DNA from: Myxococcota bacterium
GTDB taxonomy: Bacteria; Myxococcota_A; UBA796; JAFGLY01
Reading direction: 5' to 3'
Length of the DNA stretch: 64,000 bases
Assembly (NCBI GenBank): GCA_024276675.1
Contig: JAJRWT010000097.1
Coordinates: forward strand, 1 to 64,000
Shown here one piece after another: positions 26,869 through 35,989 of this stretch; position 1 is the stretch's first letter, and every line of letters begins with the position of its first letter. The position numbers and the translations under genes were made by a program. The notes beneath the pieces are model-generated. The model saw nothing but the letters and a program-made list of their open reading frames with translations, did no database searches and was not told the DNA's origin.

Positions 26869-28203
26869 ATGTCCCAGGTGAACATTGCACGGGGCATGCG
26901 CGACTTTCTCCCCGAGACCATGCGTCGCCGGCGCTGGGTCATTGGGCGTGTCCGTTCGGTCTTTGAACGTTACGGTTTCGCCCCCCTGGAAACCCCTGCG
27001 CTGGAGCGCCTGGAGACCCTCACAGGGAAATACGGCGAAGAAGGCGACCGCTTGCTCTTCCGGGTGCTGAAACGCGGCAGGGCGGCATCTTCTGGCCAGG
27101 CCGACATGGGCCTGCGCTACGACCTGACCGTCCCCCTGGCCCGGGTGGTCGCCATGAACCGCTCCCTGCCCATGCCGTTTCGCCGTTACCAGGTCCAGCC
27201 GGTCTGGAGGGCCGATCGCCCGCAACGCGGCCGTTACCGTGAATTCATGCAGTGTGACGTAGACACCGTTGGCAGCACATCGCCACTTTCGGATGCAGAG
27301 TGTCTGGCCGTGGTCAACGACTCCCTGGGCGCCCTTGGCTTCGAGTCATTCACAATCAGGCTCAACCACCGCGAAGTACTCTCCGCCATGGTGGAGCGGG
27401 CCTTTGGGACCGCCTCGCTTTCCCAGGCGACGGAAGCCTCCATTCTCGTGACCCTGGACAAGCTGGACAAGATCGGTAGGAGCGGAGTAGCACGCGAGCT
27501 TTCCGCTCGTGGAGCAACGGAGGGCTCCATCGCACGTCTGTGGCAGATGCTTGATCAGCTCGAAGCGCCATCCTCCACGGAGCACCGTCTTGAAGCCGCG
27601 GCCCTTGCGCTCCCGGAACGAGCATGGCCAGCCCTGGAAAACCTGGGCCACATCTTGTCGTTGACCTGTTCTCTGGGCGTATCCGAAGATCGGCTCAGCT
27701 TCGATCCCACCCTGGCCAGGGGGCTGGACTACTACACGGGAGCCGTGTTCGAAACCGTGATCACCAAGCCCGCCATGGGCTCTCTCTCTGGAGGTGGGCG
27801 CTACGATCACCTTGTGGGCATGTTTCTCGGCAAGGACATCCCCGCCGTGGGAGTGAGCCTGGGCCTGGAGCGAATACTGGCTGTCATGGACGAACTGCAC
27901 ATGTTCCCCCCTGTTTCCAGCGAAGCGAGCGTGTTTGTGGCAGCCCTGGATGCCGGGCTCCTGGACTCCGCGTCGCGCCTGGCAGCCAAGCTCCGGGCCG
28001 CCGGAATACCCTGCGTGATGGCTCCCGAGGCCCTCCGCGCCAAGAAGCTGTTCAAACGAGCAAACCAGATGAATGTCCCCTTCGTGGCCTTCATCGGTCC
28101 CGACGAATCCACGCTGGGCAGGGCCAGTCTCAAGCGCCTGTCCGATGGGCGCCAGTGGACCGCCACGGCCCAGGAGCTGCTGTCCATAATCCTCCAGACA
28201 TGA
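26869..28203 (+). CDS. hisS: Histidyl-tRNA synthetase
   Basis: Class II aminoacyl-tRNA synthetase charging tRNA-His, 444 residues, the usual length. The N-terminal NIARGMRDFLPE, motif 2 region RRYQVQPVWRADRPQRGRYREF, the His-specific LARGLDYYTGAVFE and motif 3 GVSLGLERIL are all present, with a C-terminal anticodon-binding domain from about residue 345. GAGGTGA precedes the ATG. A stem-loop at 28210-28236 lies just after the stop. Confidence 0.93.
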   Translation: MSQVNIARGMRDFLPETMRRRRWVIGRVRSVFERYGFAPLETPALERLETLTGKYGEEGDRLLFRVLKRGRAASSGQADMGLRYDLTVPLARVVAMNRSLPMPFRRYQVQPVWRADRPQRGRYREFMQCDVDTVGSTSPLSDAECLAVVNDSLGALGFESFTIRLNHREVLSAMVERAFGTASLSQATEASILVTLDKLDKIGRSGVARELSARGATEGSIARLWQMLDQLEAPSSTEHRLEAAALALPERAWPALENLGHILSLTCSLGVSEDRLSFDPTLARGLDYYTGAVFETVITKPAMGSLSGGGRYDHLVGMFLGKDIPAVGVSLGLERILAVMDELHMFPPVSSEASVFVAALDAGLLDSASRLAAKLRAAGIPCVMAPEALRAKKLFKRANQMNVPFVAFIGPDESTLGRASLKRLSDGRQWTATAQELLSIILQT

Positions 28204-28209
28204 GCCCTC

Positions 28210-28240
28210 CCGGTGCTCCAACCGTAAGGGCACCGGCTTT
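28210..28240 (+). terminator. Stem-loop after hisS
   Basis: CCGGTGC pairs with GCACCGG over a 13-base loop, followed by C-TTT. The short T-run makes it a moderate terminator candidate. Confidence 0.45.
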
Positions 28241-28390
28241 CATCGGCAGAACCCCAAAAAATAGATAAGTAGAAAGAGTTGGACGGGCAACCCGCCGAAA
28301 TCTCTCCTGGGAGCCTCTCCAGACTCGGTAGGCCCTGCCCTGCCACAAAACCGGCTCCGATTTCCTTCCAACCAACACGAGGTACTGAAC

Positions 28391-30022
28391 ATGCCTTCCT
28401 TCTACACGCGGGAACCCGGGCTGGAAGGTTACATCGTCACAGGCAGCGGATCCGCTCCGGGAATCGATATGGCTTCCCTTCTTCGCAATGGTCGCCCCCC
28501 GCTGCGCGCTGCCCTGGAGATGGGCGCCGCCCTGGCCGATATCGTCTCTATCGCCCAGGAGGATTCCCTGGTCCACGGCGACATCAAACCGGGACTGATC
28601 AAGCTGGAATCGACGGGAGCCATGAGCCTTGAAGGCTATGGCCTCAACCGCAGGACGTGCAGGGCTCCCGAGCGTAGCCCCACCGGCATCGCGACAGACG
28701 TCTATGGCATGGGAATCACGCTCCACGCCATGCTCTCCGACTCCCCAATTGGAGCGCTGCCCCGAGACGCCGATTCCCACGACCAGGCCGTCGTGGACCG
28801 GGTGCTGCTAATGGATTTCGGCGCCATCGCCAAGCGTAGGTGGGTGGCTGATATCCGCAAATTCCTGGCCTACTGCCTCGCCTTTGAACCCTCCCAACGT
28901 CCAAGCCCCCTGGACGTGGCAAACATTCTCGCCCACGTGGCGGAGCAGTGCCCTGGCATGAACCTGTCCGCATGGGCAAAAGCCCGCATCTCACCGGCAT
29001 TGGCCAGCCCAGCAGAGCGCCGTCCTCCCCCGAAAGAAGAAAACCTGAGCGCACCCACCAGCGCGGACGGCCCCCTCGAGACGGGAATGTACCCGGCATC
29101 AAACCGGCAAGCCCCGGCGGCAAAAGGGGAATGCACAGCATTCTGGACTCGTGAGAAGATCCACGAAATGCTAAAGGACGACGAACCCGTCGAAGATCAC
29201 CCTTCTTCACCGCCTCCGGTTCCCAAAACCGTCCAAAGGAGCGCCACTCCACCATCCCCTCCTCCGCCTCCCTCGCCACCCGTAAAGAACAGGCCCGTCA
29301 TCAAAGGGCCCGTGGCTCCCGGTCAACCAGATTCCACGGCTGGATCTGGCAAGGCGCCCGGGAAGACCAGCAATTCTTTTTTCCTGCTCGTGCTCCTGGG
29401 CATGCTCTTCCTGGCGCTGGCCTTCCTGGCGGTGGTCGGTATTGCCGCCTATTTTTTCCTGGTCAAACCACGCTTGCAGACCATCTCTCAACAAGGAGAG
29501 GAACCTTCGGCAGTCATGGAACAAGGTATCTTCGACACCTCGGCAGCTCTGATTGGCAGGAGTCATCCCAGCGGGCTCGCCGCCGGTTCGCACGCTACCA
29601 CGGCAGGGCACGGGGATCCCGCACCATTTCCTTCGGCTGCCGAAACAACCGCCCCCGGCTCCAACGGCACCAACGGATCCGGGCTCGCAACGCCAAGAAC
29701 GCGAAGTCCAGCAAGCTCCCCATCGCCGCGTTCCCAGGCCGGCAACGAGCCACGAATTCCCACCCAGGTATCGACGCGCTCCATGGTGGGGCAGACAGGA
29801 ATGTTCCAGGTCACGTTCCTGGCCCAACGAGAAAACGCCACGGTCTCGTGCGGCGATGGACAGACGCGCACATTCGTAGGCTCCACCAGCCTGACATTCG
29901 ACGACCTGGTGACCTGCAAGGTACAGATGGGGGACCTGGGAACCGCCCTGCAACTGGATTCCACCACCACCGTTCAATGCCAGGGCGCCACCGACGCCCT
30001 GGTCTGCACCAGGTCGCCATGA
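28391..30022 (+). CDS. Transmembrane protein-kinase-like protein, degenerate
   Basis: A 543-residue membrane protein. Residues ~10-200 resemble the C-lobe of a Ser/Thr kinase: HGDIKPG (catalytic loop Asp and Lys kept, Asn replaced by Leu), CRAPERS (APE) and TDVYGMG (helix F). The N-lobe with ATP-binding Lys is missing and the DFG site reads GYGLNR, so kinase activity is unlikely. A Pro-rich linker, one membrane helix (~330-355), a Ser/Thr/Pro stalk and a C-terminal beta domain with two Cys follow. It probably acts as a binding scaffold. The stop overlaps the dtd start (ATGA). Confidence 0.7.
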   Translation: MPSFYTREPGLEGYIVTGSGSAPGIDMASLLRNGRPPLRAALEMGAALADIVSIAQEDSLVHGDIKPGLIKLESTGAMSLEGYGLNRRTCRAPERSPTGIATDVYGMGITLHAMLSDSPIGALPRDADSHDQAVVDRVLLMDFGAIAKRRWVADIRKFLAYCLAFEPSQRPSPLDVANILAHVAEQCPGMNLSAWAKARISPALASPAERRPPPKEENLSAPTSADGPLETGMYPASNRQAPAAKGECTAFWTREKIHEMLKDDEPVEDHPSSPPPVPKTVQRSATPPSPPPPPSPPVKNRPVIKGPVAPGQPDSTAGSGKAPGKTSNSFFLLVLLGMLFLALAFLAVVGIAAYFFLVKPRLQTISQQGEEPSAVMEQGIFDTSAALIGRSHPSGLAAGSHATTAGHGDPAPFPSAAETTAPGSNGTNGSGLATPRTRSPASSPSPRSQAGNEPRIPTQVSTRSMVGQTGMFQVTFLAQRENATVSCGDGQTRTFVGSTSLTFDDLVTCKVQMGDLGTALQLDSTTTVQCQGATDALVCTRSP

Positions 30023-30459
30023 GAGCCGTGATACAACGAGTGGCCTACGCCAGGGTGTCGGTGCGTGACGAAGTGCTTGGCGCCATAAAACGAGGTCTGC
30101 TGGTGTTGTTGGCAGTAGCCCCCCACGACGGTGAAGCCGAAGCGCGCTGGTTGGCCCGCAAGGTCTGCAACCTACGTATCTTCCCCGACGAAGACGGCAA
30201 GATGAACCTCTCTCTGCTGGATGTCGCCGGCCAGGTCCTGGTGGTCAGCCAGTTCACTCTCTACGGAAACACCCGAAAAGGCAACCGTCCCAGCTTCGTC
30301 GCTTCTGCTCCCCCCCATGTAGCCGAGCCGCTGTACGAACGCTTCTGCACGAATCTGCAAACCGCCGGGGTTAAGGTCCAGAAGGGCCGTTTTGGCGCAA
30401 CAATGCACGTTGAGCTGCTGAATGATGGTCCTGTAACCCTGATAATGGACACACCATGA
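30019..30459 (+). CDS. dtd: D-aminoacyl-tRNA deacylase
   Basis: Removes D-amino acids (and Gly from tRNA-Ala) mischarged on tRNA. The 146 residues match the full family length. It begins MRAVIQRV and has the two signature motifs SQFTLYG and NDGPVT, the latter carrying the cross-subunit Gly-cisPro. Start ATG overlaps the upstream stop and its own TGA overlaps the next ATG, so it is the second gene of a tightly packed unit. Confidence 0.94.
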   Translation: MRAVIQRVAYARVSVRDEVLGAIKRGLLVLLAVAPHDGEAEARWLARKVCNLRIFPDEDGKMNLSLLDVAGQVLVVSQFTLYGNTRKGNRPSFVASAPPHVAEPLYERFCTNLQTAGVKVQKGRFGATMHVELLNDGPVTLIMDTP

Positions 30460-31292
30460 TCCGAATCGCCCAGGAGGCCGCCAGGAGAGCCGCCGCCATC
30501 ATCCATTCCGCCACGCGCCAGAGCAGGGAACGAGTTATGTTCAAGGGCGCCATCGACCTGGTGACCGAGGTGGATCTGGCCAGCGAAGCCGCCATCCGCG
30601 AACACCTGGCACGAGAGACGCCCGAAATACCCGTTCTGGCCGAAGAACACGGGGGAACAGAAGCCCTGCCAACGTGCTGGATCGTGGATCCTCTCGATGG
30701 AACAACCAACTTCGTCCACGGATACCCATTCTACGCGGTGAGCATCGCCCTCAAGATGGACAGCCGGCTTGAGTTGGGCTGTATACTGGACCTGGTGCGC
30801 GGCGACGAGTACACTGCAACCAGGGGCCATGGAGCCTTCCACGACGGCGATCCCATCCACGTATCCAGGACAGGCACCCTGGACAGAGCCTTGCTGCTCA
30901 CGGGTTTCCCCTATGATCGGCGGGAACGCTCCGACTTCTACCTGGCTTTCTTCAAAGCATTCCTGGAGTGCAGCCAGGGGATTCGCAGGGGCGGAGCAGC
31001 AGCCCTGGACATGGTGCGCATCGCCCGTGGCGAAGCCGACGCCTTCTGGGAATTCGGCCTGAAGGCCTGGGACGTTGCAGCGGGAACTCTGCTGATCCAG
31101 GAAGCGGGCGGAACCGTTACGGGAATGGATGGTGAGCCGCTGGACATACATGCACAGCGCTTCGTGGCATCCAACTCTGTGCTACATGGTGCTATTCTGA
31201 AAGTGATCCAGGAAGTATTCACCCACATCGGCCAGGAGCGGGCCAGGTCGGCCAAATCAGAAAAACCTCCACAGCCGATACAGGGAGTTTGA
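30456..31292 (+). CDS. Inositol-monophosphatase family protein (SuhB-like)
   Basis: Mg2+-dependent sugar phosphatase of 278 residues. Metal-binding motifs are LAEEHGG, WIVDPLDGTTNF and the C-terminal KAWDVAAG. It hydrolyses phosphate from inositol-1-phosphate or a related compound; in many bacteria the homologue SuhB also assists rRNA transcription. The start overlaps the dtd stop. The C-terminal 25 residues are charged and Pro-rich and extend beyond the usual end. Confidence 0.9.
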   Translation: MIRIAQEAARRAAAIIHSATRQSRERVMFKGAIDLVTEVDLASEAAIREHLARETPEIPVLAEEHGGTEALPTCWIVDPLDGTTNFVHGYPFYAVSIALKMDSRLELGCILDLVRGDEYTATRGHGAFHDGDPIHVSRTGTLDRALLLTGFPYDRRERSDFYLAFFKAFLECSQGIRRGGAAALDMVRIARGEADAFWEFGLKAWDVAAGTLLIQEAGGTVTGMDGEPLDIHAQRFVASNSVLHGAILKVIQEVFTHIGQERARSAKSEKPPQPIQGV

Positions 31293-31293
31293 G

Positions 31294-32814
31294 ATGGAAC
31301 AGGCCATAGGCATCGACCTGGGCACATCCAACTCGGCAGCATGCCTGCTTCTGGATGGAGTTCCACGGATGCTTGCCGACCATGAAGGCCAGGTCATCCA
31401 GCCTTCGGTCATCGCATTCGGCTACGACGGCGTACCGGTGGTGGGAGCACGTGCGGTTCGGCAGCTCATATATGCCCCGGAAAGCACCGTCACCTCGGCC
31501 AAGCGCCTCATCGGCAGGCGCTATAGCTCGCCGGAAGTCCAGCGCATCAAGCAAAACGTCGGTTACTCGGTGGTAGAATCATCGAGCGGCGAGCCGCGGA
31601 TCGTGATCCGGGGGCGTGAGTACAGCGTCCCCCAGATCAGCGGTATCGTGCTTCGACACATGAGGGACATAGCCGAAGAAGCAACGGGCCAGACAGTGGA
31701 GCAGGCGGTGATCACCGTGCCGGCCTACTTCAACGACGCCCAACGTCAAGCTACCCGAGACGCCGCATCGGAAGCTGGTATTTCCTGCCTCAGGATCATC
31801 AACGAACCCACCGCCGCGGCCCTGGCCTACGGCAGCGGTCTGGGCCTTCACGCCAACCTTGCAGTCTACGACCTGGGAGGCGGCACCTTCGATATCTCGA
31901 TCCTTCGACTGGACGATGACGTGTACGAAGTGATGGGAACAGCCGGCGACACCTTCCTGGGGGGGGATGACTTCGACGCCATCATCGCTCATCACTTCAT
32001 GGATGAATTCAAGAGGAATCCCCAGTTGGTCATCAGGGACAACCGCGTCACCCGCATGAGACTGATGGAAGCCGCCGAGAAAGTCAAAATCCAGCTCTCG
32101 GAACAGACAGAGGCTCAGACCACGGTTCATGGCATCGCCCACGGCATAGACGGGAACGAGACCCCGCTACTGGCTCGGATCGACCGCTTCACCTATGCCC
32201 GGGTGGTGATGCCGTTGCTTCAACGCACCTTCCAGGTCTGTGACGAGGCCCTCAACCTGGCGCAAAAGAACGTAGCCCAGATCGATCACGTGTTGTTGGT
32301 GGGCGGCATGTCTCAACTTCCCCTGATACGCGAAGCCGTGGCCCACTACTTCGGAAGGGAACCCAACGCCGAAATCAACCCCCACGAAGTCGTGGCCATC
32401 GGGGCCGCCATCCAGGCAAGCAACCTCTCCGGTTCCATCGCCACTCCCGCCGGTCCTCTACTCCTGGATGTGACGCCCAGGTCGCTGGGCATCGCCACCC
32501 GTGGAGGCCTGGTGGAGACCATCATTCCCCGGAACAATCCCATACCCACCTCGGCCACCAAGTACTTCCACACCACCCACGACAACCAGACCCAGGTCAG
32601 AATCGCGGTCTACCAGGGGGAATCAAAAAAAGTCCGCAACAACGAACATCTCGGCGAGTTCATACTGGACGGCCTGCGCCCGGCTCCATGGGGCCAGGTG
32701 CGGATCAAGGTTACGTTCGAAATCGATGCCGATGGTATAGTACATGTGATCGCCCAGGACACCGAACAGAGTTCTCAGGCGGATCTGCGTATCGAGCTGA
32801 AGCGCAACAAATGA
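31294..32814 (+). CDS. Short Hsp70 chaperone lacking the lid
   Basis: Hsp70 of 506 residues with the complete ATPase domain (GIDLGTSNSA, VITVPAYFND, VYDLGGGTFD, VLLVGGMSQLP) and a beta substrate-binding domain (LLLDVTPRSLGIAT through RIAVYQGE). It stops at ADLRIELKRNK, where DnaK would continue with the helical lid of about 100 residues and the acidic tail. So clients could not be clamped in the usual way. A J-domain gene follows 66 bases later, suggesting a dedicated pair apart from the housekeeping DnaK/DnaJ. Confidence 0.9.
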   Translation: MEQAIGIDLGTSNSAACLLLDGVPRMLADHEGQVIQPSVIAFGYDGVPVVGARAVRQLIYAPESTVTSAKRLIGRRYSSPEVQRIKQNVGYSVVESSSGEPRIVIRGREYSVPQISGIVLRHMRDIAEEATGQTVEQAVITVPAYFNDAQRQATRDAASEAGISCLRIINEPTAAALAYGSGLGLHANLAVYDLGGGTFDISILRLDDDVYEVMGTAGDTFLGGDDFDAIIAHHFMDEFKRNPQLVIRDNRVTRMRLMEAAEKVKIQLSEQTEAQTTVHGIAHGIDGNETPLLARIDRFTYARVVMPLLQRTFQVCDEALNLAQKNVAQIDHVLLVGGMSQLPLIREAVAHYFGREPNAEINPHEVVAIGAAIQASNLSGSIATPAGPLLLDVTPRSLGIATRGGLVETIIPRNNPIPTSATKYFHTTHDNQTQVRIAVYQGESKKVRNNEHLGEFILDGLRPAPWGQVRIKVTFEIDADGIVHVIAQDTEQSSQADLRIELKRNK

Positions 32815-32880
32815 CATCTCTACCATCCGGGTTGGAACAACACCTGCTTTTCCAAGCGCTGGACCCGCAGAGGACAGACC

Positions 32881-33453
32881 ATGGACCAATTTCTAAAGAC
32901 CCGTGTCGAAATAGAAACTCTCCACGAGCTACTGCCAGAGCTGGACTACTATGGCATTTTGCTCATAGAGCACGACACCCCTCAGAACGAGATCGACGCG
33001 GCTTTTCGCAAACAAAGCCGCATGCTGCACCCCGACCGCTTTGCCCGCATCGGCGATCACCGCTTGAAGAGCCAGGTCAACGCCATCTATCGTTTTTTGA
33101 ACGAGGCCTTCCGGACTCTTCGCGATCCCGAGACCAGGGCCCTCTACGACACCGAGCGCTCCACTGGCGCCACCAGGTTGACCGACAAAGGCCGGCGGCA
33201 GGCGGCCACAGACGCGGCCAACAGCGCCAACCCCGAGCACGCCGCAAAGACCCCAAAAGGCGAAAAATACTGGAAGATGGCTTTGAAGTGCTGGGAAGAC
33301 AAGGACTTCAAGGGTTGCGCCCTGCAGATCCAGTTCGCGTTGACCTTCGAGCCCGACAACCAGACCTTCAAGGAATGGCAGAAAAAGGCCCAGAAGGCCG
33401 ACGCCGAATCGGATCAGTCCAAGCTGCACCCCTACAAGCTGCGCATCATGTAG
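32881..33453 (+). CDS. J-domain co-chaperone
   Basis: A 190-residue protein with an N-terminal J domain: DYYGILLIEHD, MLHPDRF (the essential HPD) and NEAFRTLRDPETRALYD. The J domain stimulates Hsp70 ATPase, here surely that of the preceding gene. After a linker (T-D-K-G-R-R-Q-A), the C-terminal 80 residues form helix pairs like tetratricopeptide repeats (YWKMALKCWEDKDFKGC, QIQFALTFEPDN). It lacks the zinc finger and Gly/Phe region of DnaJ. Confidence 0.88.
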   Translation: MDQFLKTRVEIETLHELLPELDYYGILLIEHDTPQNEIDAAFRKQSRMLHPDRFARIGDHRLKSQVNAIYRFLNEAFRTLRDPETRALYDTERSTGATRLTDKGRRQAATDAANSANPEHAAKTPKGEKYWKMALKCWEDKDFKGCALQIQFALTFEPDNQTFKEWQKKAQKADAESDQSKLHPYKLRIM

Positions 33454-33528
33454 CTTCGTTTTTTCCGCCCACATGTCAGCGATGCCCGCTGCTTCCATAA
33501 AAAACCGGTACACAGGAGGGGAAAAAAC

Positions 33529-34185
33529 ATGAACGAACAACAAAGGGCAGAGGCCCTGGTGGGGCGTATGCGTTGGTTCGGCCACGACGGCTTCCGCATC
33601 GAGGGTCACCCCACCATCTACCTGGACCCGTGGAAACTGGAAGGGGATCATCCTCCGGCCGACTTGCTGCTCATCACCCACGACCATTTCGACCACTGCT
33701 CCCTGGAAGACATTGCCAGGGTCAAGGGGCCCGACACCGTCGTCATGGGACCGGCCGCTGTCGCGGAGCAGGTTCCGGGCGCAAGAACCGTGGAACGGGA
33801 ACACAGCCTGAAGGTGGCGGGAGTGGGGATCCATGTGGTGCCCGCCTACAACATCGACAAGTTCAAGGCTCCGGGCGAGCCCTTCCACCCAGAAGGAGCC
33901 GGTCACGTGGGTTACGTGCTCACCATCGACGGAGTACGTGTCTACTTCGCTGGCGACACTGACCTGATCCCCGAAATGTCCACAATCTCATGCGACGTGG
34001 CGATGCTCCCCGTGAGCGGAACCTACGTGATGACCGTGGAAGAAGCCGTTCAAGCGGCGGAGCAGCTCAAGCCTCGCGTGGTGGTGCCCATGCACTACGG
34101 ACTCGACATAGGCAGCCCCGACGATGGCAAGCGCTTCGCCGGGCTGTACTCTGGCCGTTCAATCGTCCTGGAACGTCAGACCTGA
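33529..34185 (+). CDS. UPF0173-type metallo-beta-lactamase-fold hydrolase
   Basis: Zinc hydrolase of 218 residues. The metal motif is THDHFDHCS, with a further Asp in FAGDTDLIPEM and a His in VVPMHYG. An AGGAGG ribosome site sits 9 bases before the ATG. The substrate of this widespread family is not firmly known. The gene converges with the SDR gene ending at 34211. Confidence 0.85.
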   Translation: MNEQQRAEALVGRMRWFGHDGFRIEGHPTIYLDPWKLEGDHPPADLLLITHDHFDHCSLEDIARVKGPDTVVMGPAAVAEQVPGARTVEREHSLKVAGVGIHVVPAYNIDKFKAPGEPFHPEGAGHVGYVLTIDGVRVYFAGDTDLIPEMSTISCDVAMLPVSGTYVMTVEEAVQAAEQLKPRVVVPMHYGLDIGSPDDGKRFAGLYSGRSIVLERQT

Positions 34186-34210
34186 TTCCCAATAGCAGCC
34201 GCCAGAGCCC

Positions 34211-35221
34211 CTACCAGGTTCCGGCGGCTGCCGCGGCCTGTTCCCCGGCGGGCAGGCTGCGATACCACTTCACGGTTTTTTCCACGGCCTGTTCCAGGGG
34301 CACCCTGGGGCTGTACCCGATGAGGCGGCAAGCCTTGTTGGACACGAAATGGCAGTGGTTGGCCACCAGTAGCACCCTGTACCTGGTGAGCATGGGAGCA
34401 CGATCCACGCGCAGCGCCTTGTAGAGCATCTCCCAGGACGCGGCGGCGGTGTAGGCCAGGGAAAAGGGAACGGAAAACCGTGGAGGCTCGATATCCAGCT
34501 CGGCGGCAAAGAGGGTCAGGAGCTGCCGCCATGTCACGGCCTGATCGTCGGAGATGACGAAGACCTCCCGTGCGGCCCGGGGATGCTCCAGGGCCAGCCT
34601 GATGCCCAGGACCAGGTTCTGGACGTAGGCGGTGGACAACAGGCTGTGCCCACCGTTGACGAAACCGGCCCTGCCGGTTTCCATGGCCCGGGCCAGAGGC
34701 AGAAAGCTGCCCAGATCCCGGGGACCGAAGGGAAAGACACCGGGCCGGATTATCACCCACTCCATGTCGCCGGCCCTACGACGAAGCAGATCCTCGGCAG
34801 CTATCTTGGAGCGGCAATACGCGTTGATCCTGCCGTCTCGGGCTTCGGTCTCGTTGCCGTTCTTGAAACCCCGGTAGTGATGGACCGCCACGGAGCTGAG
34901 CAGAAGAAAACGCCTGATTCGGGAACGGAGAGCTTCTTCCAGCATGGTCCTGGTACCTCCGACGTTGACCTGGAAGTAGCTGGATGACGGCCCCCAGTCC
35001 CCCACCTTTGCCGCCAGGTGGCAGACAGCCTCGCAGCCGGCCAGAGCACGGGCGCAGTCTTCTCTCGCGGTGACGTCGCCCAGCAGGTGTTCAACGCCTT
35101 CGGGCCCCGGAGTCATGGGGGGAGCCAGGTCCATGGCCCGAACCTGGTGCCCGTGGGCCTGAAGTTCCTCCACCAAGTGGGATCCCATGAAACCCGATGC
35201 CCCTGTCACCAGTACCTTCAT
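34211..35221 (-). CDS. NAD(P)-dependent SDR epimerase/3-beta-HSD-like protein (distal copy)
   Basis: Extended short-chain dehydrogenase, 336 residues. Cofactor motif TGASGFMGSHL at the N-terminus and an active-site YCRSK (YxxxK). Sequence phrases such as FPFGPRDLG and AYVQNLV fit the 3-beta-hydroxysteroid dehydrogenase/NAD-dependent epimerase group. Start at 35221 (MKVLVTG) has GGAG 8 bases upstream; the longer frame is rejected. It is the last gene of a minus-strand set of five and is a paralogue of the gene at 35990. Confidence 0.85.
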   Translation of the reverse strand: MKVLVTGASGFMGSHLVEELQAHGHQVRAMDLAPPMTPGPEGVEHLLGDVTAREDCARALAGCEAVCHLAAKVGDWGPSSSYFQVNVGGTRTMLEEALRSRIRRFLLLSSVAVHHYRGFKNGNETEARDGRINAYCRSKIAAEDLLRRRAGDMEWVIIRPGVFPFGPRDLGSFLPLARAMETGRAGFVNGGHSLLSTAYVQNLVLGIRLALEHPRAAREVFVISDDQAVTWRQLLTLFAAELDIEPPRFSVPFSLAYTAAASWEMLYKALRVDRAPMLTRYRVLLVANHCHFVSNKACRLIGYSPRVPLEQAVEKTVKWYRSLPAGEQAAAAAGTW

Positions 35222-35238
35222 GGATGGTTCTCCGGAGT

Positions 35239-35949
35239 TCAGGGTGAACGCAAGATGCAAAACAGGTCGGTGGCCATGCCCAGGTACCAGTGTAGCAGTA
35301 TTACGTAGACAATAGAGCGCGTTCGTAGCACCAACAACCCGAAGATCACGCCCCCTGCGATGGCAGAGAAGATTTCAGGCTCGGGCTTGCCCATGTGGAT
35401 GATGGTGCTGGTCGCGGTTTGAAGGGCCATGGCACCCATGGCTCCCAGGACCCTTCTGAGCCCGAGTTGCCAGAAGCCCCTGAAAAAGAACTCCCATGCC
35501 ACGTAGTAGACAAGGTAGCACAGCTCCCACACGACGAAGAGCATGACCGAGTCCCCAGCCATCCTGGCAAGAGGATACTCTGCCTGGAAGGCGGGGGAAC
35601 CAGCATTCACGTACAAAGGGAGAGGCAGGAGAACGAACCCCAGCGCCACGGCTTTCAGGCCGAAGCGCCAATCCCCGATTGCCAACCCGCAATCCGAGAG
35701 GCGCCCACCCTTTCCCAGGACGAACCAGAGCGCGGGGATCACAGCCATGAGCAGAAATGCGCTGCCGAACTGGTAGCATTGTGCATACCACCGGGAAGTG
35801 GGCGAGTCACCAAGAGCGGGCGCCAGGTGGCTGGAGAAGAAACTGTGATGCCCCTGGTAGACGTAGAGCACCAGTAGGGCCGTTCCGCCCAGGATGCTCA
35901 GGTGATCCCGCCAGTCCAGTTGGCCAAGGGGTTCCAGGAGTCGCTTCAT
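35239..35949 (-). CDS. CPBP-family intramembrane metalloprotease-like protein
   Basis: Polytopic protein of 236 residues with about six helices. Motifs of the CPBP (CAAX protease and bacteriocin-processing) family are visible: WEFFFRGF (the usual EExxxR with the first Glu replaced by Trp), TIIHMGKPEPE, and LLHWYLGMATD. The metal-binding residues of motifs 2 and 3 seem present, so activity is possible but uncertain. It is placed between two SDR genes with gaps of 17 and 40 bases. Confidence 0.75.
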   Translation of the reverse strand: MKRLLEPLGQLDWRDHLSILGGTALLVLYVYQGHHSFFSSHLAPALGDSPTSRWYAQCYQFGSAFLLMAVIPALWFVLGKGGRLSDCGLAIGDWRFGLKAVALGFVLLPLPLYVNAGSPAFQAEYPLARMAGDSVMLFVVWELCYLVYYVAWEFFFRGFWQLGLRRVLGAMGAMALQTATSTIIHMGKPEPEIFSAIAGGVIFGLLVLRTRSIVYVILLHWYLGMATDLFCILRSP

Positions 35950-35989
35950 ACCGGTCTATACCAACCTGGAACGATCCTGGCGAGCCCCG

